The notes under the pieces: model-generated
Seen by the model: the letters and a program-made list of their open reading frames with translations, nothing else
Told to the model about the DNA's origin: nothing
Databases searched by the model: none
Source: Corallochytrium limacisporum
Taxonomy: Eukaryota; Opisthokonta
NCBI GenBank assembly: GCA_002811645.1
Contig: PDIP01000051.1
Coordinates: forward strand, 83,579 to 147,578
Length of the DNA stretch: 64,000 nt
Reading direction: 5' to 3'
Shown: positions 1 to 10,640 of the stretch, piece after piece
How the letters are laid out: the number at the start of each line of letters is the position of its first letter
Numbering within the stretch: the stretch's first letter is position 1
Program-made: the position numbers and the translations under genes

Positions 1-521
1 GTGCAAATTTTTGTTGAACACCGGTTTTTCGAAATTCTGCACTTTTTTATTGAACAGAGGTTGGTATATTTTACATAGAAAATCAAATGACCACTTTGGT
101 GAAGGAAAATCATATACAAAAAATGACCCCCCCCCCCCATGATTGACTAAATCAAATCCGATGACAGGTCCAAACGCTTAGCAGTGGCTGTACTGAAGGC
201 GCAATCCGCGCGCGCAATGGCGGCAGTGGGACCTGGCTGCTACACAGGCCGAGGCACAAAGGTATTTACAAATTACGGATAAGTGACTCCATATATTTTG
301 AATATCGATAAGAACCGCACGTGATACAAAGAAACGTCTTCAATAATCGTTATCGGAGGCTGAGTGGGGTACGGAAGCAAGCGACCCGGACAAGATCTGC
401 AAAAATTCTTCGTTTAATCAACCGACGACTATTCCTCGCTGCTGCTTCTGCTGTGGGGTCTCCTAAGCACCGCATAGTGACTACGAGCCCTTGGATTCCT
501 CTTATTCTTCAAAGGAAGACC
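1..521. other. left-edge non-coding region and 5' flank of the AP endonuclease gene
   Basis: No gene is recognised here. The stretch holds a C12 run at 127-138 and AT-rich sequence around 285-310. From 312 to 521 it is open in frame with the AP endonuclease but has no in-frame ATG; a TAA at 309-311 closes the frame upstream. See the finding on this basic extension. Confidence 0.6.
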
Positions 522-1829
522 ATGGTAAGCCGCAGAATCAGTACCAGATTGGCGAATTCGCCGCGCAAGGACTACAACGAGGACAGGATGGTGGGCCTGG
601 TTTCGAGGACAACACCAACGAAAAAGGGCATCAAGCGATCATATGTTTCTTCCACGGCGCCGAAGGTGTCTAAGCATGAAGAGCCTGTTGCGAACCGGAC
701 GAAAAACTCTCCAGAGACCCCGCAGAAAAAGCTCAAGAAGGAAAACACTAATAGCTACGAAGAAGAGAAGACCAGGGCCAAGATCAGGAAGGAAGGTACC
801 TCATCTCCGTGCAAACCACCCTGCGTAGCCACGGCAAAAAAGGCCGATTGGCTCCGTGCAGAAGCCGCTGGCGTCATTGATCGTTTTCGTGAGCGCCGAA
901 TGGCCATGGAGGCAGGAACGGATGACCGCTACAAATGGCTGGTGGGTGCGCATGTGAGCATGGCCGGTGGCGTACAGAACGCCATCATTAACGCAGTCAT
1001 GCTAGGTGCGATGGCTCTGGCCATGGACCTCAAGTCGAAGCGTCGGTGGGAGGGGCCCCCATTGAAGACTGAGGACATTGCGATGTTCAAGGAGGCGTGT
1101 GCAGAGTTCGGCTTTCGCCGAGACCGGGACATCGTGCCCCACGGCAGCTACTTGATTAACCTGGGTAGCCCGGACGAGACCATGTGGGAGAAGAGCGTTG
1201 CAGCGGTGATTGATGAACTGCACCGCTGTGACCAGCTGGGGATCACACTTTGGAATTTCCATCCCGGCACAAACACTGGGAATATGCAAACAGACGAAGA
1301 GTGCCTTGACCGCATCGCGGAGGGGATCAATCGCGCGCTTGCGGATCCGAAGAGCGGACAGAACACAGTAGTCGTTGTGGAAAACATGGCCGGACAGGGG
1401 TCAACCATGGGCAATGAGCTGTGGCATTTGCGGCATATTATCGAACGTGTGGAGGACAAGTCACGCATCGGCATCTGTCTGGACACATGTCACGCATTTG
1501 CGGCCGGAGTGGACGTGAAGACGGGCTCCGGATTTAGTGCCTACCTGGACGAGGTGGACGAGCAGATCGGGCTAAGTTATTTGCGGGCTATGCACCTGAA
1601 CGATTCCAAGGGACCGCAGGGATGCCGCAAAGATCGGCATGAGAACCTGGGCAAAGGAGAGATTGGCCTGGACTGCTTCCGGTTCATCATGAACGAGCCT
1701 CGGCTCCAAGGAATTCCCCTCGTTCTGGAGACGCCGAACGACAAGGTGCCTACAGATGTCTGGAACAGCTGCTGGCGATGTGAGGTGGATCAACTTTATA
1801 ATGACCTGCATGGCGATAATAGTAAATAA
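522..1829 (+). CDS. APN1: AP endonuclease, endonuclease IV family (Apn1/Nfo type)
   Basis: This 435-residue protein should cut DNA 5' to abasic sites in base excision repair, using three zinc ions in a TIM barrel. Residues 1-140 are Lys/Arg-rich and probably disordered, which suits nuclear targeting. The barrel starts at GAHVSMAGG near residue 142. All nine expected zinc ligands can be placed by alignment to E. coli Nfo: His in PHGSYLINLG, His in NFHPGTN, Glu in VVENMAGQG, Asp and His in CLDTCHAFAAG, His in MHLND, Asp and His in KDRHENLG, and Glu in LVLETPND. The ATG at 522 sits in an ideal context (accATGg). The frame stays open 210 bases further upstream but has no ATG there; that stretch is Arg-rich. 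The gene is tail-to-tail with the GH97-like gene, 146 bases apart. The family call is very secure; the extent of the N-terminus is less so. Confidence 0.95.
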   Translation: MVSRRISTRLANSPRKDYNEDRMVGLVSRTTPTKKGIKRSYVSSTAPKVSKHEEPVANRTKNSPETPQKKLKKENTNSYEEEKTRAKIRKEGTSSPCKPPCVATAKKADWLRAEAAGVIDRFRERRMAMEAGTDDRYKWLVGAHVSMAGGVQNAIINAVMLGAMALAMDLKSKRRWEGPPLKTEDIAMFKEACAEFGFRRDRDIVPHGSYLINLGSPDETMWEKSVAAVIDELHRCDQLGITLWNFHPGTNTGNMQTDEECLDRIAEGINRALADPKSGQNTVVVVENMAGQGSTMGNELWHLRHIIERVEDKSRIGICLDTCHAFAAGVDVKTGSGFSAYLDEVDEQIGLSYLRAMHLNDSKGPQGCRKDRHENLGKGEIGLDCFRFIMNEPRLQGIPLVLETPNDKVPTDVWNSCWRCEVDQLYNDLHGDNSK

Positions 1830-1975
1830 GGGGAAATGCTGATCATTTTTCTGAATTTATAATGTAAGAATCATGATGAATTTGTGATGTAAAAGAAACT
1901 AAGTTCGGGATCATCGCGGCGATGAATAGTCTACTGGGACCTTTGAAACCCCGTTCGTCCACCGGACCGACCAGA

Positions 1976-4576
1976 CTAGTGTTCACTGTCCTCGCCGTCC
2001 CCATTTTCCTCATCCCCATGTTCAGGCTCGACCAGCCATTCAAGGTACCGGAGATATGGAAATGGTTGTAGTCCTACCGTGTAGTACTTCTCAAGGGTCT
2101 TCTCGCAATTTTCAACTTCGCGGATGCTGCCCGCACTTACCAGCGTCATCTGCATGGCCATGCCTCCATGGCTCAAGAGACGGAATTGCAGATGTGAATT
2201 GGGCACAATGATACAGTGTAACTGATCAGTGGCAATAAGATCGAATCGACCGGCGTCCAGGTGGATCTCCGCAAGCCAGACGCCTTCCCTTTCCTGGGGC
2301 GCGTCCAAAAAGTCAAAATTCACCGTGGCCTCAAGTGGACGTGCCCGGCTGTTCACCATGGCCACGAACCAATTCTGCTTGCCCCACTCCTTGCGTGCCA
2401 TTGCCGTGTAGTTATTGATGTCACTAGCTAACAACACGGAGCGATCAAACAAAACTGGTAGATTGCGCCAGAAGGACAGAGCGGGGATGGGATCGTAGCT
2501 GAACTTTTCACTGCTGTCCCCTGCAAATATGTTGGTATCCCTTTGGCCATCGTCTTCGGCGCCCCCTTCAAGTTGAGGATTCATGTACATCTTTTGCTCG
2601 TGCTCGCGCTCCTTCACCTCACGCCTAAGTAGGTCGACGATGTCGACCGCGTGTTGGTGGGCAAAGAGCGTCGGAATCGGAGACCAGAGCAGTACCGGGA
2701 GGGCAATCTGGTGCATGGCAGATTTCATACTCTTCATCAGCACTTCTGAATCCATAGTAAACTGGAAATCGAGTGGACCGCCGAGCCAGCCACAGAAGGG
2801 TATCGCCGAGGAATATTTCGCATGGATTGGGGCCGTTGCACTGTCCTCTGTTCCGGCCACAACCACCAGGTTGGGCCATTTCATGACTAAGCCTGTGTTG
2901 CGCATATGTCCGCCGACCAGGACCATTATGCGATTCATAAGCGTCAACTCGAGCATCAGTAGCAACCTATGCATACTCAAGGTATCTCGGTGATCAAGGT
3001 TACCGAACCGCACACCGGCAACACCTGTCGCAGCCAGATCTGTGAAGAACCGATGCGCAGTAATTTCGTGGATATCCTGGAAGAACGCGAAGTCAAGCCA
3101 AACAATAAGCTTCACACCATGAGTGTCGGCCTTGGCGACCAAGTCCGTGAAATCAATGCCCCCAGATTCGCCTCCGGTATACATGACCCGCATGCCCCGG
3201 GGATCGGACGCACTCACACCTGTCCACCCTTCACCTAGAGTCACGTACGAGCAGAGGAATCTCTGCGCAATCTTCAACATGGCTTCTACGTTGGCTTCGG
3301 TGAAGCGATTAATGTTTACGTTCTTACCAGGCTTAATCCACTTACTGAACTCATGTGTGGCTTCATTGGTGCGCTCTGGATCGCTGGATTCCATGGCAAG
3401 TGCCATTATCAGAGAGCGCGAATGCCAGAGCAGTGATGGATGGTCTTCTGCGAAAAAGACCTGCCACGGAGTGAAGTCAGGAACAGGAGGATCCGGCCGT
3501 GGTTTCATGCGCGGTGGATCACTAGCGTCCTTCAATTGGTAATCAATGCTCGTTAATATCTTGTGCGGCTGGTTCGCGAACCTCACTGTCACGTGCAGGG
3601 GCAGCCACCCACGGGAGTCGACCTCCGAAACAGAGAGGCTCCGGCCTTTCCATTCCGCCATTGTGACTGGACGAAGTCGTTCGCGGTCTAAGATGACAAA
3701 CCCTTTCTTCGGGCCAGTGACCACGAACTTCCACCGCAGTAGTTTAGTATTCCGCTCCTGCAAGAGTTCCTTTGCAGGGTCCAAGAGCTCCATCCGCACC
3801 GCGGCCATATGATCGTAGACCCGTAGGTAGAGCTTGACAAAGGCCACTAGTTCCCCATTGTTCGGCGATGGAACGCCCATGGTGTAGACATCTTGGACAT
3901 AGTCATTTGCAATGACCGCTTGATCACTTTGCCAGTACATAAACTGGGCCACGCCTGAATGGTATGTGCGCACGCGACTCATATACCGAATGTTGCACAC
4001 GCCAGGAAGCATGACTCCGTCAGCCAGCAGGCTAATGCTACCCGGATTGACCAGTGGTTTCCCGTCGTATATAAGATCGTAGAATAGACATTCCTTCAAA
4101 TTGTCCACGGGTCCCCTTCCCGTCCGTAGCTCAAGCTTTCCCAATGGACTCCGCAGGGTGGCTATTCCCTGGTGCAAGACTTCCACTTCGTGGTGCAGCT
4201 CGCGATTTTTTTCTCGATCATTAATAGGCACCAATGCTGCAGAGGCGGTCTGTTCAGTAAGAGACCGGAGAATCTTGGGCCAATCTTTTCCCATCGCTTG
4301 GCGCGGGGCCTCTTCTTTCGTCCTAGTTTCGGGCCTACACGCAGATGCATCCTTGCCAATGATGGTGCCAGTCGGTACGGTGATTCCGTCATCTAGTGAG
4401 CCCGACATCATGTATAAACCGAAAAAGAAAAGAACGGCCCCGAAGATCACCATGCCAACGTGAAACTGCGAACTGTGTCTGCTGTTGCCGGCAATCAAAC
4501 GGTAGAGTTTCCGTCCCGTGCTGGCAAGATAGCCAGGGGACTTCTCCCTCCGCTGGCGCGGTGACATTGTCACCAT
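1976..4576 (-). CDS. type II membrane-anchored GH97-like glycosidase, active site degraded
   Basis: The protein has 866 residues from the ATG at 4576; a second ATG lies three codons in. A single hydrophobic segment at about 40-57 (GMVIFGAVLFFFGLYMM), with basic residues before it, predicts a type II anchor with the rest in the ER/Golgi lumen or outside the cell. The rest follows glycoside hydrolase family 97: an N-terminal beta-sandwich from about 142 (SPLGKLEL, YDGKPLVNPG), a linker near 370 (PWQVFFAEDHP), a TIM barrel with YVTLGEGW, and late signatures PFCGWLGGPLDFQ and MHQIALPVLLWSP, then a C-terminal beta domain. Catalytic positions look altered: LDEGW is LGEGW, the GVKVDFMD strand reads GVRFGNLD (nucleophile Asp replaced by Gly), and DFHG reads VGGH. 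GH97 is mainly bacterial (SusB alpha-glucosidase and relatives), so both the anchor and the lost residues are odd. Probable role: carbohydrate binding or an inactive enzyme. Fold call strong, function unknown. Confidence 0.8.
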   Translation of the reverse strand: MVTMSPRQRREKSPGYLASTGRKLYRLIAGNSRHSSQFHVGMVIFGAVLFFFGLYMMSGSLDDGITVPTGTIIGKDASACRPETRTKEEAPRQAMGKDWPKILRSLTEQTASAALVPINDREKNRELHHEVEVLHQGIATLRSPLGKLELRTGRGPVDNLKECLFYDLIYDGKPLVNPGSISLLADGVMLPGVCNIRYMSRVRTYHSGVAQFMYWQSDQAVIANDYVQDVYTMGVPSPNNGELVAFVKLYLRVYDHMAAVRMELLDPAKELLQERNTKLLRWKFVVTGPKKGFVILDRERLRPVTMAEWKGRSLSVSEVDSRGWLPLHVTVRFANQPHKILTSIDYQLKDASDPPRMKPRPDPPVPDFTPWQVFFAEDHPSLLWHSRSLIMALAMESSDPERTNEATHEFSKWIKPGKNVNINRFTEANVEAMLKIAQRFLCSYVTLGEGWTGVSASDPRGMRVMYTGGESGGIDFTDLVAKADTHGVKLIVWLDFAFFQDIHEITAHRFFTDLAATGVAGVRFGNLDHRDTLSMHRLLLMLELTLMNRIMVLVGGHMRNTGLVMKWPNLVVVAGTEDSATAPIHAKYSSAIPFCGWLGGPLDFQFTMDSEVLMKSMKSAMHQIALPVLLWSPIPTLFAHQHAVDIVDLLRREVKEREHEQKMYMNPQLEGGAEDDGQRDTNIFAGDSSEKFSYDPIPALSFWRNLPVLFDRSVLLASDINNYTAMARKEWGKQNWFVAMVNSRARPLEATVNFDFLDAPQEREGVWLAEIHLDAGRFDLIATDQLHCIIVPNSHLQFRLLSHGGMAMQMTLVSAGSIREVENCEKTLEKYYTVGLQPFPYLRYLEWLVEPEHGDEENGDGEDSEH

Positions 4577-5602
4577 TACGCTCGTAAATTGCTTGGAATT
4601 TTTCAGTTCGACGTCCAGGATGCCACCGTTCCAGGATTTCTTCACACTATGCCACTCGGAATTCCAGTCGATTCTTTTCACTTTCACTTCTTTTTGCGTG
4701 TCAGACGGCGATCTAAACCCATGCCGTCACCAAAAACACTAATGCTTGTAAACTGTGAAACCAAATCCATGATCAAGTACTGTTATTCTAGACATACCAA
4801 ACACGAACCCCAGGTGACTTGGGGGTATCGGTGGAAGTCCACCGCGATTGCTCCTCCCACGTCATCTGTTACCCCTGGGATAAGGGACGACGAGTGAGCG
4901 CGCTTAGCTTCCCCCTGGGGATCTTCCGCCCGAACGGTCGCCAACCCCAAGCAAAGTCTTTCGCTACCAGTAGATTCACCAGCGTGCGGACGGAGAAACG
5001 ATTTCCCTGCTAACGGAGCGGCCTGGGGTGAGGGAGGACGCGGGCAAAATCTGGGCCAGGCCAAACCGAAAGTGAAAAACTAGGAAGGGGGGGGGGGGGC
5101 GAGGGCAAAATGTACTGGAGACGTGGAAGAAGAAGGCCCGCGGGGTGGGGGTAGACAAAGTGGAATCACACCTTCCCAATGCAGTAACAACGACCCGTGG
5201 TTTTGGGGAAACGGAGGGAAAGAGGAAAGGGAGGGAGTGATTTTAGGCCCCCCCCGGGGGCCTTCTTTCTCCGTGATTCAATCCGTCCCGTTCTGAAATT
5301 CAGGTCTCCCCATCACCGACCACTGGTCCCCCCTCCCCACCCGGTCCGCATTCCTCTTGCCCTGAACTGGGTGGGCAGTCTTCGACGTTCCACAGTTCTG
5401 AAGTTTTTCTGTGAAGGTATGTCAAAAGTGGCTTATTGTATAAACGTGGGATGGATTGATCAAGTTTGTACAGTTGTGTTGATTTCAGCTTGATATACGT
5501 ATTTCGTAAATGTTTGTAGTAATAATCGGAGAAGAGACCAAGGGACAGAAAGTTTACAGAACTGAGTTAATAGTGGTCAGCAAAGAATTTGGACCGTAAG
5601 AC
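4577..5602. other. divergent spacer between the GH97-like gene and CIA2
   Basis: About 1 kb without a convincing gene. It contains a G13 run (5087-5099), a C-run/G-run palindrome (5246-5262) and several GC-rich purine tracts. It is presumably the shared upstream region of two divergent genes. Confidence 0.5.
5246..5262. repeat. C-run followed by G-run, able to form a hairpin
   Basis: The sequence is GG, C8, G5, CC, which can fold on itself. It lies inside a divergent intergenic spacer, like the other C/G palindromes in the window. Confidence 0.6.
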
Positions 5603-6070
5603 ATGGGAAGTCTCGACAACGCAAACCCCGAAGTGTACCAGGCCACGGTAGAACGTGAAGTTACCGAAGCAGACTACGATGAAAACGAGAGTGATCCCAT
5701 TGATAACCGCGAAATATTTGACTTACTGCGAGTGATAAATGATCCGGAACATCCGCTCACGTTGGAGCAGCTTAAAGTGATTTCCCTCGATCATGTTAAA
5801 GTAAGTGATGACGAGAACGCAGTGGATGTTGAATTTACACCTACGATCCCCCACTGTTCCATGGCTACGCTTATTGGTCTTTGCATCCGGGTTAAGCTCA
5901 TCCGTACCCTGCCTCCGCGGTTCAAGGTGAACGTGCGCATCCGAGAAGGAACCCACGCTTCAGAAATGGCCGTGAACAAGCAGCTTGCCGACAAGGAACG
6001 TGTGGCTGCTGCGCTGGAGAATGCACATTTGCTGAACGTTGTTAATCAATGCCTTAAAGTGAAAAACTGA
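5603..6070 (+). CDS. CIA2: CIA2/FAM96-type cytosolic Fe-S assembly protein
   Basis: A 155-residue protein of the MIP18/FAM96 (CIAO2) family. With CIA1 and MMS19 it forms the targeting complex that delivers iron-sulfur clusters to cytosolic and nuclear enzymes. The acidic N-terminus is followed by [20 protein letters not shown] and the family's signature [13 protein letters not shown], whose Cys85 is the conserved reactive cysteine, then [18 protein letters not shown] near the C-terminus. Length matches animal and yeast homologues once the long yeast N-terminus is discounted. The Asp/Glu-rich start favours CIAO2B (the general targeting factor) over CIAO2A, but the two are hard to separate by eye. 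The gene ends 128 bases from the convergent RPF1 gene. Confidence 0.93.
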   Translation: MGSLDNANPEVYQATVEREVTEADYDENESDPIDNREIFDLLRVINDPEHPLTLEQLKVISLDHVKVSDDENAVDVEFTPTIPHCSMATLIGLCIRVKLIRTLPPRFKVNVRIREGTHASEMAVNKQLADKERVAAALENAHLLNVVNQCLKVKN

Positions 6071-6198
6071 AAAACAAAATGACATTGCTAAAGAAAAGGA
6101 CTCTCATATTTACCATTTGAACACTTAAATATTTATAAGACATCACTAGGATTTGACTATGTTTACATTATCTAGATCAACTACATGCTTACACTTTA

Positions 6199-7131
6199 TC
6201 AGAGATAGAACGTTCGCTTGTCCGCCTTTTCCAGCTGATTACGTTTGTGAATGTACTCATACTCACCGTGTTTCGGATCAAAGGTACCCTTCTGGAGCCA
6301 CTTGAGCTTAAGCGTAAACTGGGGCCCGATTTCCTGCAGACCGACTCGCTTGCCTTCCTTAAATATGTACCGATGGTGCCGGAAGAAGATGTAGTCCCGC
6401 TGATTATGGAATGTAATCACGCGGCGGCCCATAAAGTCCGGTTTCTGTGGTATCAGGCTGGCAAACATCCGACCGATAGTATGACCAAGGCGAGTGCCGA
6501 AATTGTTAAGTACAAGTTCCGGGTAGTGCTCAGAGGTCCGCGCCTTGTTCCAGATCTTGGCATGGGGCACAAACGATGTCAGCTTGTAGTATGCGGTTGG
6601 GCCGTCCGGAAGATGGCAGTGGATCAGAGCGTTGGGCTCCTTGTGATCCTCGTTGACAACGAGCAATTCTGTGAATTCGGCATTACTGGCGTACTTCACA
6701 ATATCCTTAATCTTGTAGCCCTTGCGTTCATAGAAGAAGGCATTTGGCAGAATTTCTTCCAGCTCGCGCACCAGCTGGTACGTGGTCTCCCGTCCCACAG
6801 CTCGGTTGGATGTACTAATCATGATCTTGGGCGGTTTACCCTCAAAATAAGTCTGGAGTTTGTCTGCCTCTTCGTCGGCAAGTACCTCTTTATCAGAGGG
6901 ATCAACAATTGTGTCATTGGGCCTACGTATACTCTCAATAGTTCGCGGCTGCTTCTTTTCCGGACGTTGATCCTCAGGCAGAGTCTCTTCCAATTTCTTG
7001 CGCTCCTTGCGGGCCCTCTTTTTGGCCACGAGCTTGTCTGTTTTTTGCTTCTGATACTCTCCTTTCCGAATATCCTTGTTTTTGATTTTGCTGATCGCTG
7101 CATCACCTGATGCTTTCTTTGACCGTACCAT
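6199..7131 (-). CDS. RPF1: ribosome production factor 1 (Brix domain)
   Basis: A 310-residue nucleolar protein for 60S subunit maturation, needed for processing of 27S pre-rRNA in yeast. Residues 1-60 are Lys/Arg-rich with coiled-coil character and nuclear or nucleolar signals. The Brix domain runs from about residue 100 (KPPKIMISTSN) to about 285 and includes LPNAFFYERKGYKIKDIV, PDGPTAYYKLTSF and LGHTIGRMFASLIPQ, followed by the RNA-binding ITFHNQRDYIFFRHHRYIF segment. The C-terminus (HKRNQLEKADKRTFYL) is typical of RPF1 and separates it from BRX1, IMP4, SSF1 and RPF2. The ATG at 7131 has a perfect context (accATGg). It faces the p24 gene across 761 bases. Confidence 0.95.
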   Translation of the reverse strand: MVRSKKASGDAAISKIKNKDIRKGEYQKQKTDKLVAKKRARKERKKLEETLPEDQRPEKKQPRTIESIRRPNDTIVDPSDKEVLADEEADKLQTYFEGKPPKIMISTSNRAVGRETTYQLVRELEEILPNAFFYERKGYKIKDIVKYASNAEFTELLVVNEDHKEPNALIHCHLPDGPTAYYKLTSFVPHAKIWNKARTSEHYPELVLNNFGTRLGHTIGRMFASLIPQKPDFMGRRVITFHNQRDYIFFRHHRYIFKEGKRVGLQEIGPQFTLKLKWLQKGTFDPKHGEYEYIHKRNQLEKADKRTFYL

Positions 7132-7892
7132 GGTCCTAAGGTCTTAATTAGGGTGCACGAAATTGTATGTCTCTGTCATGTACAACGGTGTCTATGTAGG
7201 GTTTTCTACAGCATTCCTTTCGGACAGTGCAGTTCCTCGTTGTAGGTTTGGTAACAATCAAACTGAACACGTAACGTAATCCCCATCAATATTTCTTGTA
7301 CTCACTGATCGATCTCATCCCATGCGTAGTTTACGTAGGGAGACACCAAGCGTTGAAATAGCTTCAAAAATGCGAACCATGCATGACCGCCCGCGGGCAG
7401 TAAACCCGCCCTTCCACTTCCCCGACCACGCGAAGCCCACCTTTCCCTTTCGGAAATTAACTAGGACCTAACTAATCATTAATTAGATTAAACCCAAACA
7501 CCCTCTCCCGTAGTACGGGTCCAGTATTTTCAGTATGCGGCCCGCTGAGGACTTGCCACAATAAGATAACAACAAGTCTTCAATGGCGAAAACATAGGTG
7601 CCGGAGGTAGTCCATGTACCGGCTTTGTGGAGGGCACCGGTCGAGGCCTCCAAACAGTTTCCAGTGAATTGGGCCTTCGGATTGTTATCACTGACTGGCT
7701 ATTCAATGATCATCAGTTCTCAAGATAGTCCGTACTTAAATTAATGGAAAAATACAACGAGCATACCTGTGAACTGGGGAGGGAAAACGAGAGCACAGTG
7801 TCTGTTCGAACGCGGTGCTACATCCCATTGGATTCGCCGGAAGTTTGGAACTAATTTACATATCTCGACTCTATAGGAAACGGTTCCAAACC
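7132..7892. other. divergent spacer between RPF1 and the p24 gene
   Basis: About 760 bases, moderately AT-rich, without a recognisable gene. It presumably holds the promoters of both flanking genes. I saw no clear TATA box and no C-run/G-run palindrome. Confidence 0.5.
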
Positions 7893-8492
7893 ATGAATAC
7901 CTTCCTCCATTTGGTCATTGCAGCTGTGCTGGCTGCTCTGACGCATGGGTTTATCATCGATGTTGACGCCCACGACGTAGAATGCTTTTTTGTGCAATGC
8001 CAACCGCGGGATAAGATTACCTTAACCTACGAGGTGATGGAGGGTGGATTTCTGGACATCGATGTCTCTGCCTTTGATCCTTCTGATACACAGTTGCATA
8101 AGTCTCAGCGTCAGAGTTCCGGACGGGTCAGCCTAAGCGCGCGCAAGGACGGGCGTTACAAATTCTGCCTCGGAAACGAGATGTCTACCCGCACCGTCAA
8201 AACGGTCAAGTTTGATTTAACCCGCAGCCGCATCGAACCCCCTGAGCCTTTAAAGGATGAGCAACAGAATCGTCTGCTGCAGATGGTGACTGAACTGAAT
8301 GAGAAGCTCATCACTATTAAGCACGAGCAGGAGTATCTCGAAGTCCGTGAAAAGATTCACCGTGAGATTTCCGACTCAACGAACTCACGTGTGGTTATGT
8401 GGAGTTTCTTTGAGGCCCTCGTCATTGTGGCCATGACAGCTGGACAGATCTGGTACTTGCGTCGCTTCTTTGAGAACAAGCGCCTCATGTAA
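7893..8492 (+). CDS. p24/TMED cargo receptor, beta (Emp24/TMED2-like)
   Basis: A 199-residue type I membrane protein of the early secretory pathway that cycles in COPII and COPI vesicles. It has a signal peptide (about 1-18), a GOLD domain (about 19-105) with the paired cysteines in VECFFVQC and KFCLG, a heptad-rich stalk (about 115-160), a membrane span (about 168-188) and a short tail YLRRFFENKRLM. The FF plus basic residues in the tail are the p24 sorting signals, and the tail resembles the beta subfamily (yeast Emp24, human TMED2). The frame is open upstream, but the first ATG, at 7893, begins exactly at the signal peptide and has A at -3. Confidence 0.93.
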   Translation: MNTFLHLVIAAVLAALTHGFIIDVDAHDVECFFVQCQPRDKITLTYEVMEGGFLDIDVSAFDPSDTQLHKSQRQSSGRVSLSARKDGRYKFCLGNEMSTRTVKTVKFDLTRSRIEPPEPLKDEQQNRLLQMVTELNEKLITIKHEQEYLEVREKIHREISDSTNSRVVMWSFFEALVIVAMTAGQIWYLRRFFENKRLM

Positions 8493-10425
8493 GTGGTCAT
8501 CACTTACAACCATCCACCATTCTGCAACATAACTCCCGGAAGGAATCATCCCAACGTTTGACATGACGTACCAATATAGAAACCGTAGTAAGCAATAACA
8601 ATGGAAATGTTATCATTGTCTTGTCTTCGCAGATGGTGAAGAGCACGGACCGTATTCTACTCCGCTTGGGAATAGATCGGCCTCTTACATGCCCAGAGTT
8701 GAAGCCCTTACGTTCCAATTTGCTGAGGAGGGCCGTACTCTCCCTATGCGCAGGAGGGTCCATTAGTGCGAGGAAAATTCGAAATATTTCGACCGTGAAG
8801 AAAATAAAAAAGTCAGTATATCAATTTCAGCAGCTGCAAAAAGTCCCCCCCCCCCCTTCCCAAACTTCTTCCGCGTATTATAATACGCTCGTACCATGGG
8901 TCAGATCAGCAGGACAAATCAAACTCTGTCGCATCCCTCATCCCCATGCACAAACAGGTTTCTCTCCGGACCCTCTCGCATGATATGGAGCATGTTTATG
9001 TTAACATAATCGTTCTGTTGCTCAAAAGGTAGAGACACAAGACATGGTAGTAGTCATGCATGATGGATAGTAATTGATCACTAATTGATAGATGGGAAGG
9101 GCCTTCGTCCCCCCCGGGAACCAGAAAATCAGTCTATGTATAGCCCCACTATGGAGAAATGCGCACGCTGAGCGGCATTAGTGAGTGAAATCATGCCCCA
9201 AGTTGAAGGAAACACGGGGAGGGGGTAGTGGTACGGTATCTCGGGAAGAGGAAGCGGGCCACAGAGTGAGTACACCGCGGCATGTTTGTACGGCCGATGT
9301 ACCCTCATTTCCGCCCATCTGATAAATACATACCCGCCGCTGCACTCGATTTGTTTATATTTTCGGGAGGACCCCTCGCAGCATCGCAACGGTGATCATT
9401 CTAGTTTCGCTACTGATAAGTTCAATACGTCGGTTGGGGATGGGCACCGGTGGAACGTGGAATAGAATTTCGCAGCTCCGGGAAGGAGAGTCCCGACACG
9501 ATCTGCCGATGCCTTTTCGTTGTCTGGGAAGATGTCTTCGCCCGCCAGGCTTGCTCGCGTGGCCGCCATGGATTCTACAGTAGGAGCGGTGCAGACATGT
9601 AATCCAACTCCGGATAGGAAAGAACTATATGGCTGACTACAACTTTATTGATGTCTCCTGTGAGATTACATCCCTGTCAAGCCGAGCCTGTGCTTCCGCT
9701 ATCCGGGTTGTTGCAGTTGTAGAGCCCTACTGGGGCTACGTTAGGTGATTGCATCGCATAGACCACAACTGACATGTACCACTCACTTACCCTCTCCAAA
9801 CTCGTTCAGAGCTGGCAGAGGTTTAGTCATCATGTACCCAAAGCGGCAGTGCAAGCATATCATGGCCGTTTTTTGCACCGTTGCCCCTAATAGTGACGGC
9901 CACTGCACGTACAGATAGCAGCCCGCTCACCCCTGTCAAGAAACAGTACTTTCACTATACAATAATCTGCTTGGATGACGCAATCTTGAGGAAGGGAAAA
10001 ATCATCACGAGAACTGGATTGAGAATTCAAAAAATAAAAAGAGGGGAAGAAGCTACCCGATGAATTATGAGTTCTCTCAAATACATTTCATATAGACAAG
10101 ATCATCCACACGAGCACATCACTATTAAGGAGCCCTCCCCCGTAAAGGGCTTATTAAAGGGATTCTGGAAGGAAGCGCCGTTGTCCTCGTTTCGCTTGCT
10201 GTCCCTTTGCACTGCCATGACCAAATGAAGGCAACCCCGCACCGGGTGGGTGCGCACAGGGAAGAAATCCCTAGGTTTTTGCACTGCGGCGCGGTGGGTG
10301 CTTCGGTTCTCAGCAGACAGGGACGACAATGGGGAACGAAAAGGCAAGAATGGGGGAGGAAGAGGAAGGTTAGTCTGGGATATACCCAGTGCGGCCGGGA
10401 GGGGAGGGAATCGTCCGCGTGTTTG

Positions 10426-10640
10426 NNNNNNNNNNNNNNNNNNNNNNNNNNNNNNNNNNNNNNNNNNNNNNNNNNNNNNNNNNNNNNNNNNNNNNNNNNN
10501 NNNNNNNNNNNNNNNNNNNNNNNNNNNNNNNNNNNNNNNNNNNNNNNNNNNNNNNNNNNNNNNNNNNNNNNNNNNNNNNNNNNNNNNNNNNNNNNNNNNN
10601 NNNNNNNNNNNNNNNNNNNNNNNNNNNNNNNNNNNNNNNN
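10426..10640. other. assembly gap (215 N)
   Basis: A run of N flanked on the right by a G run and on the left by GC-rich purine sequence. A homopolymer-driven sequencing failure is a likely cause. Frames drawn across it are meaningless. Confidence 0.99.
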
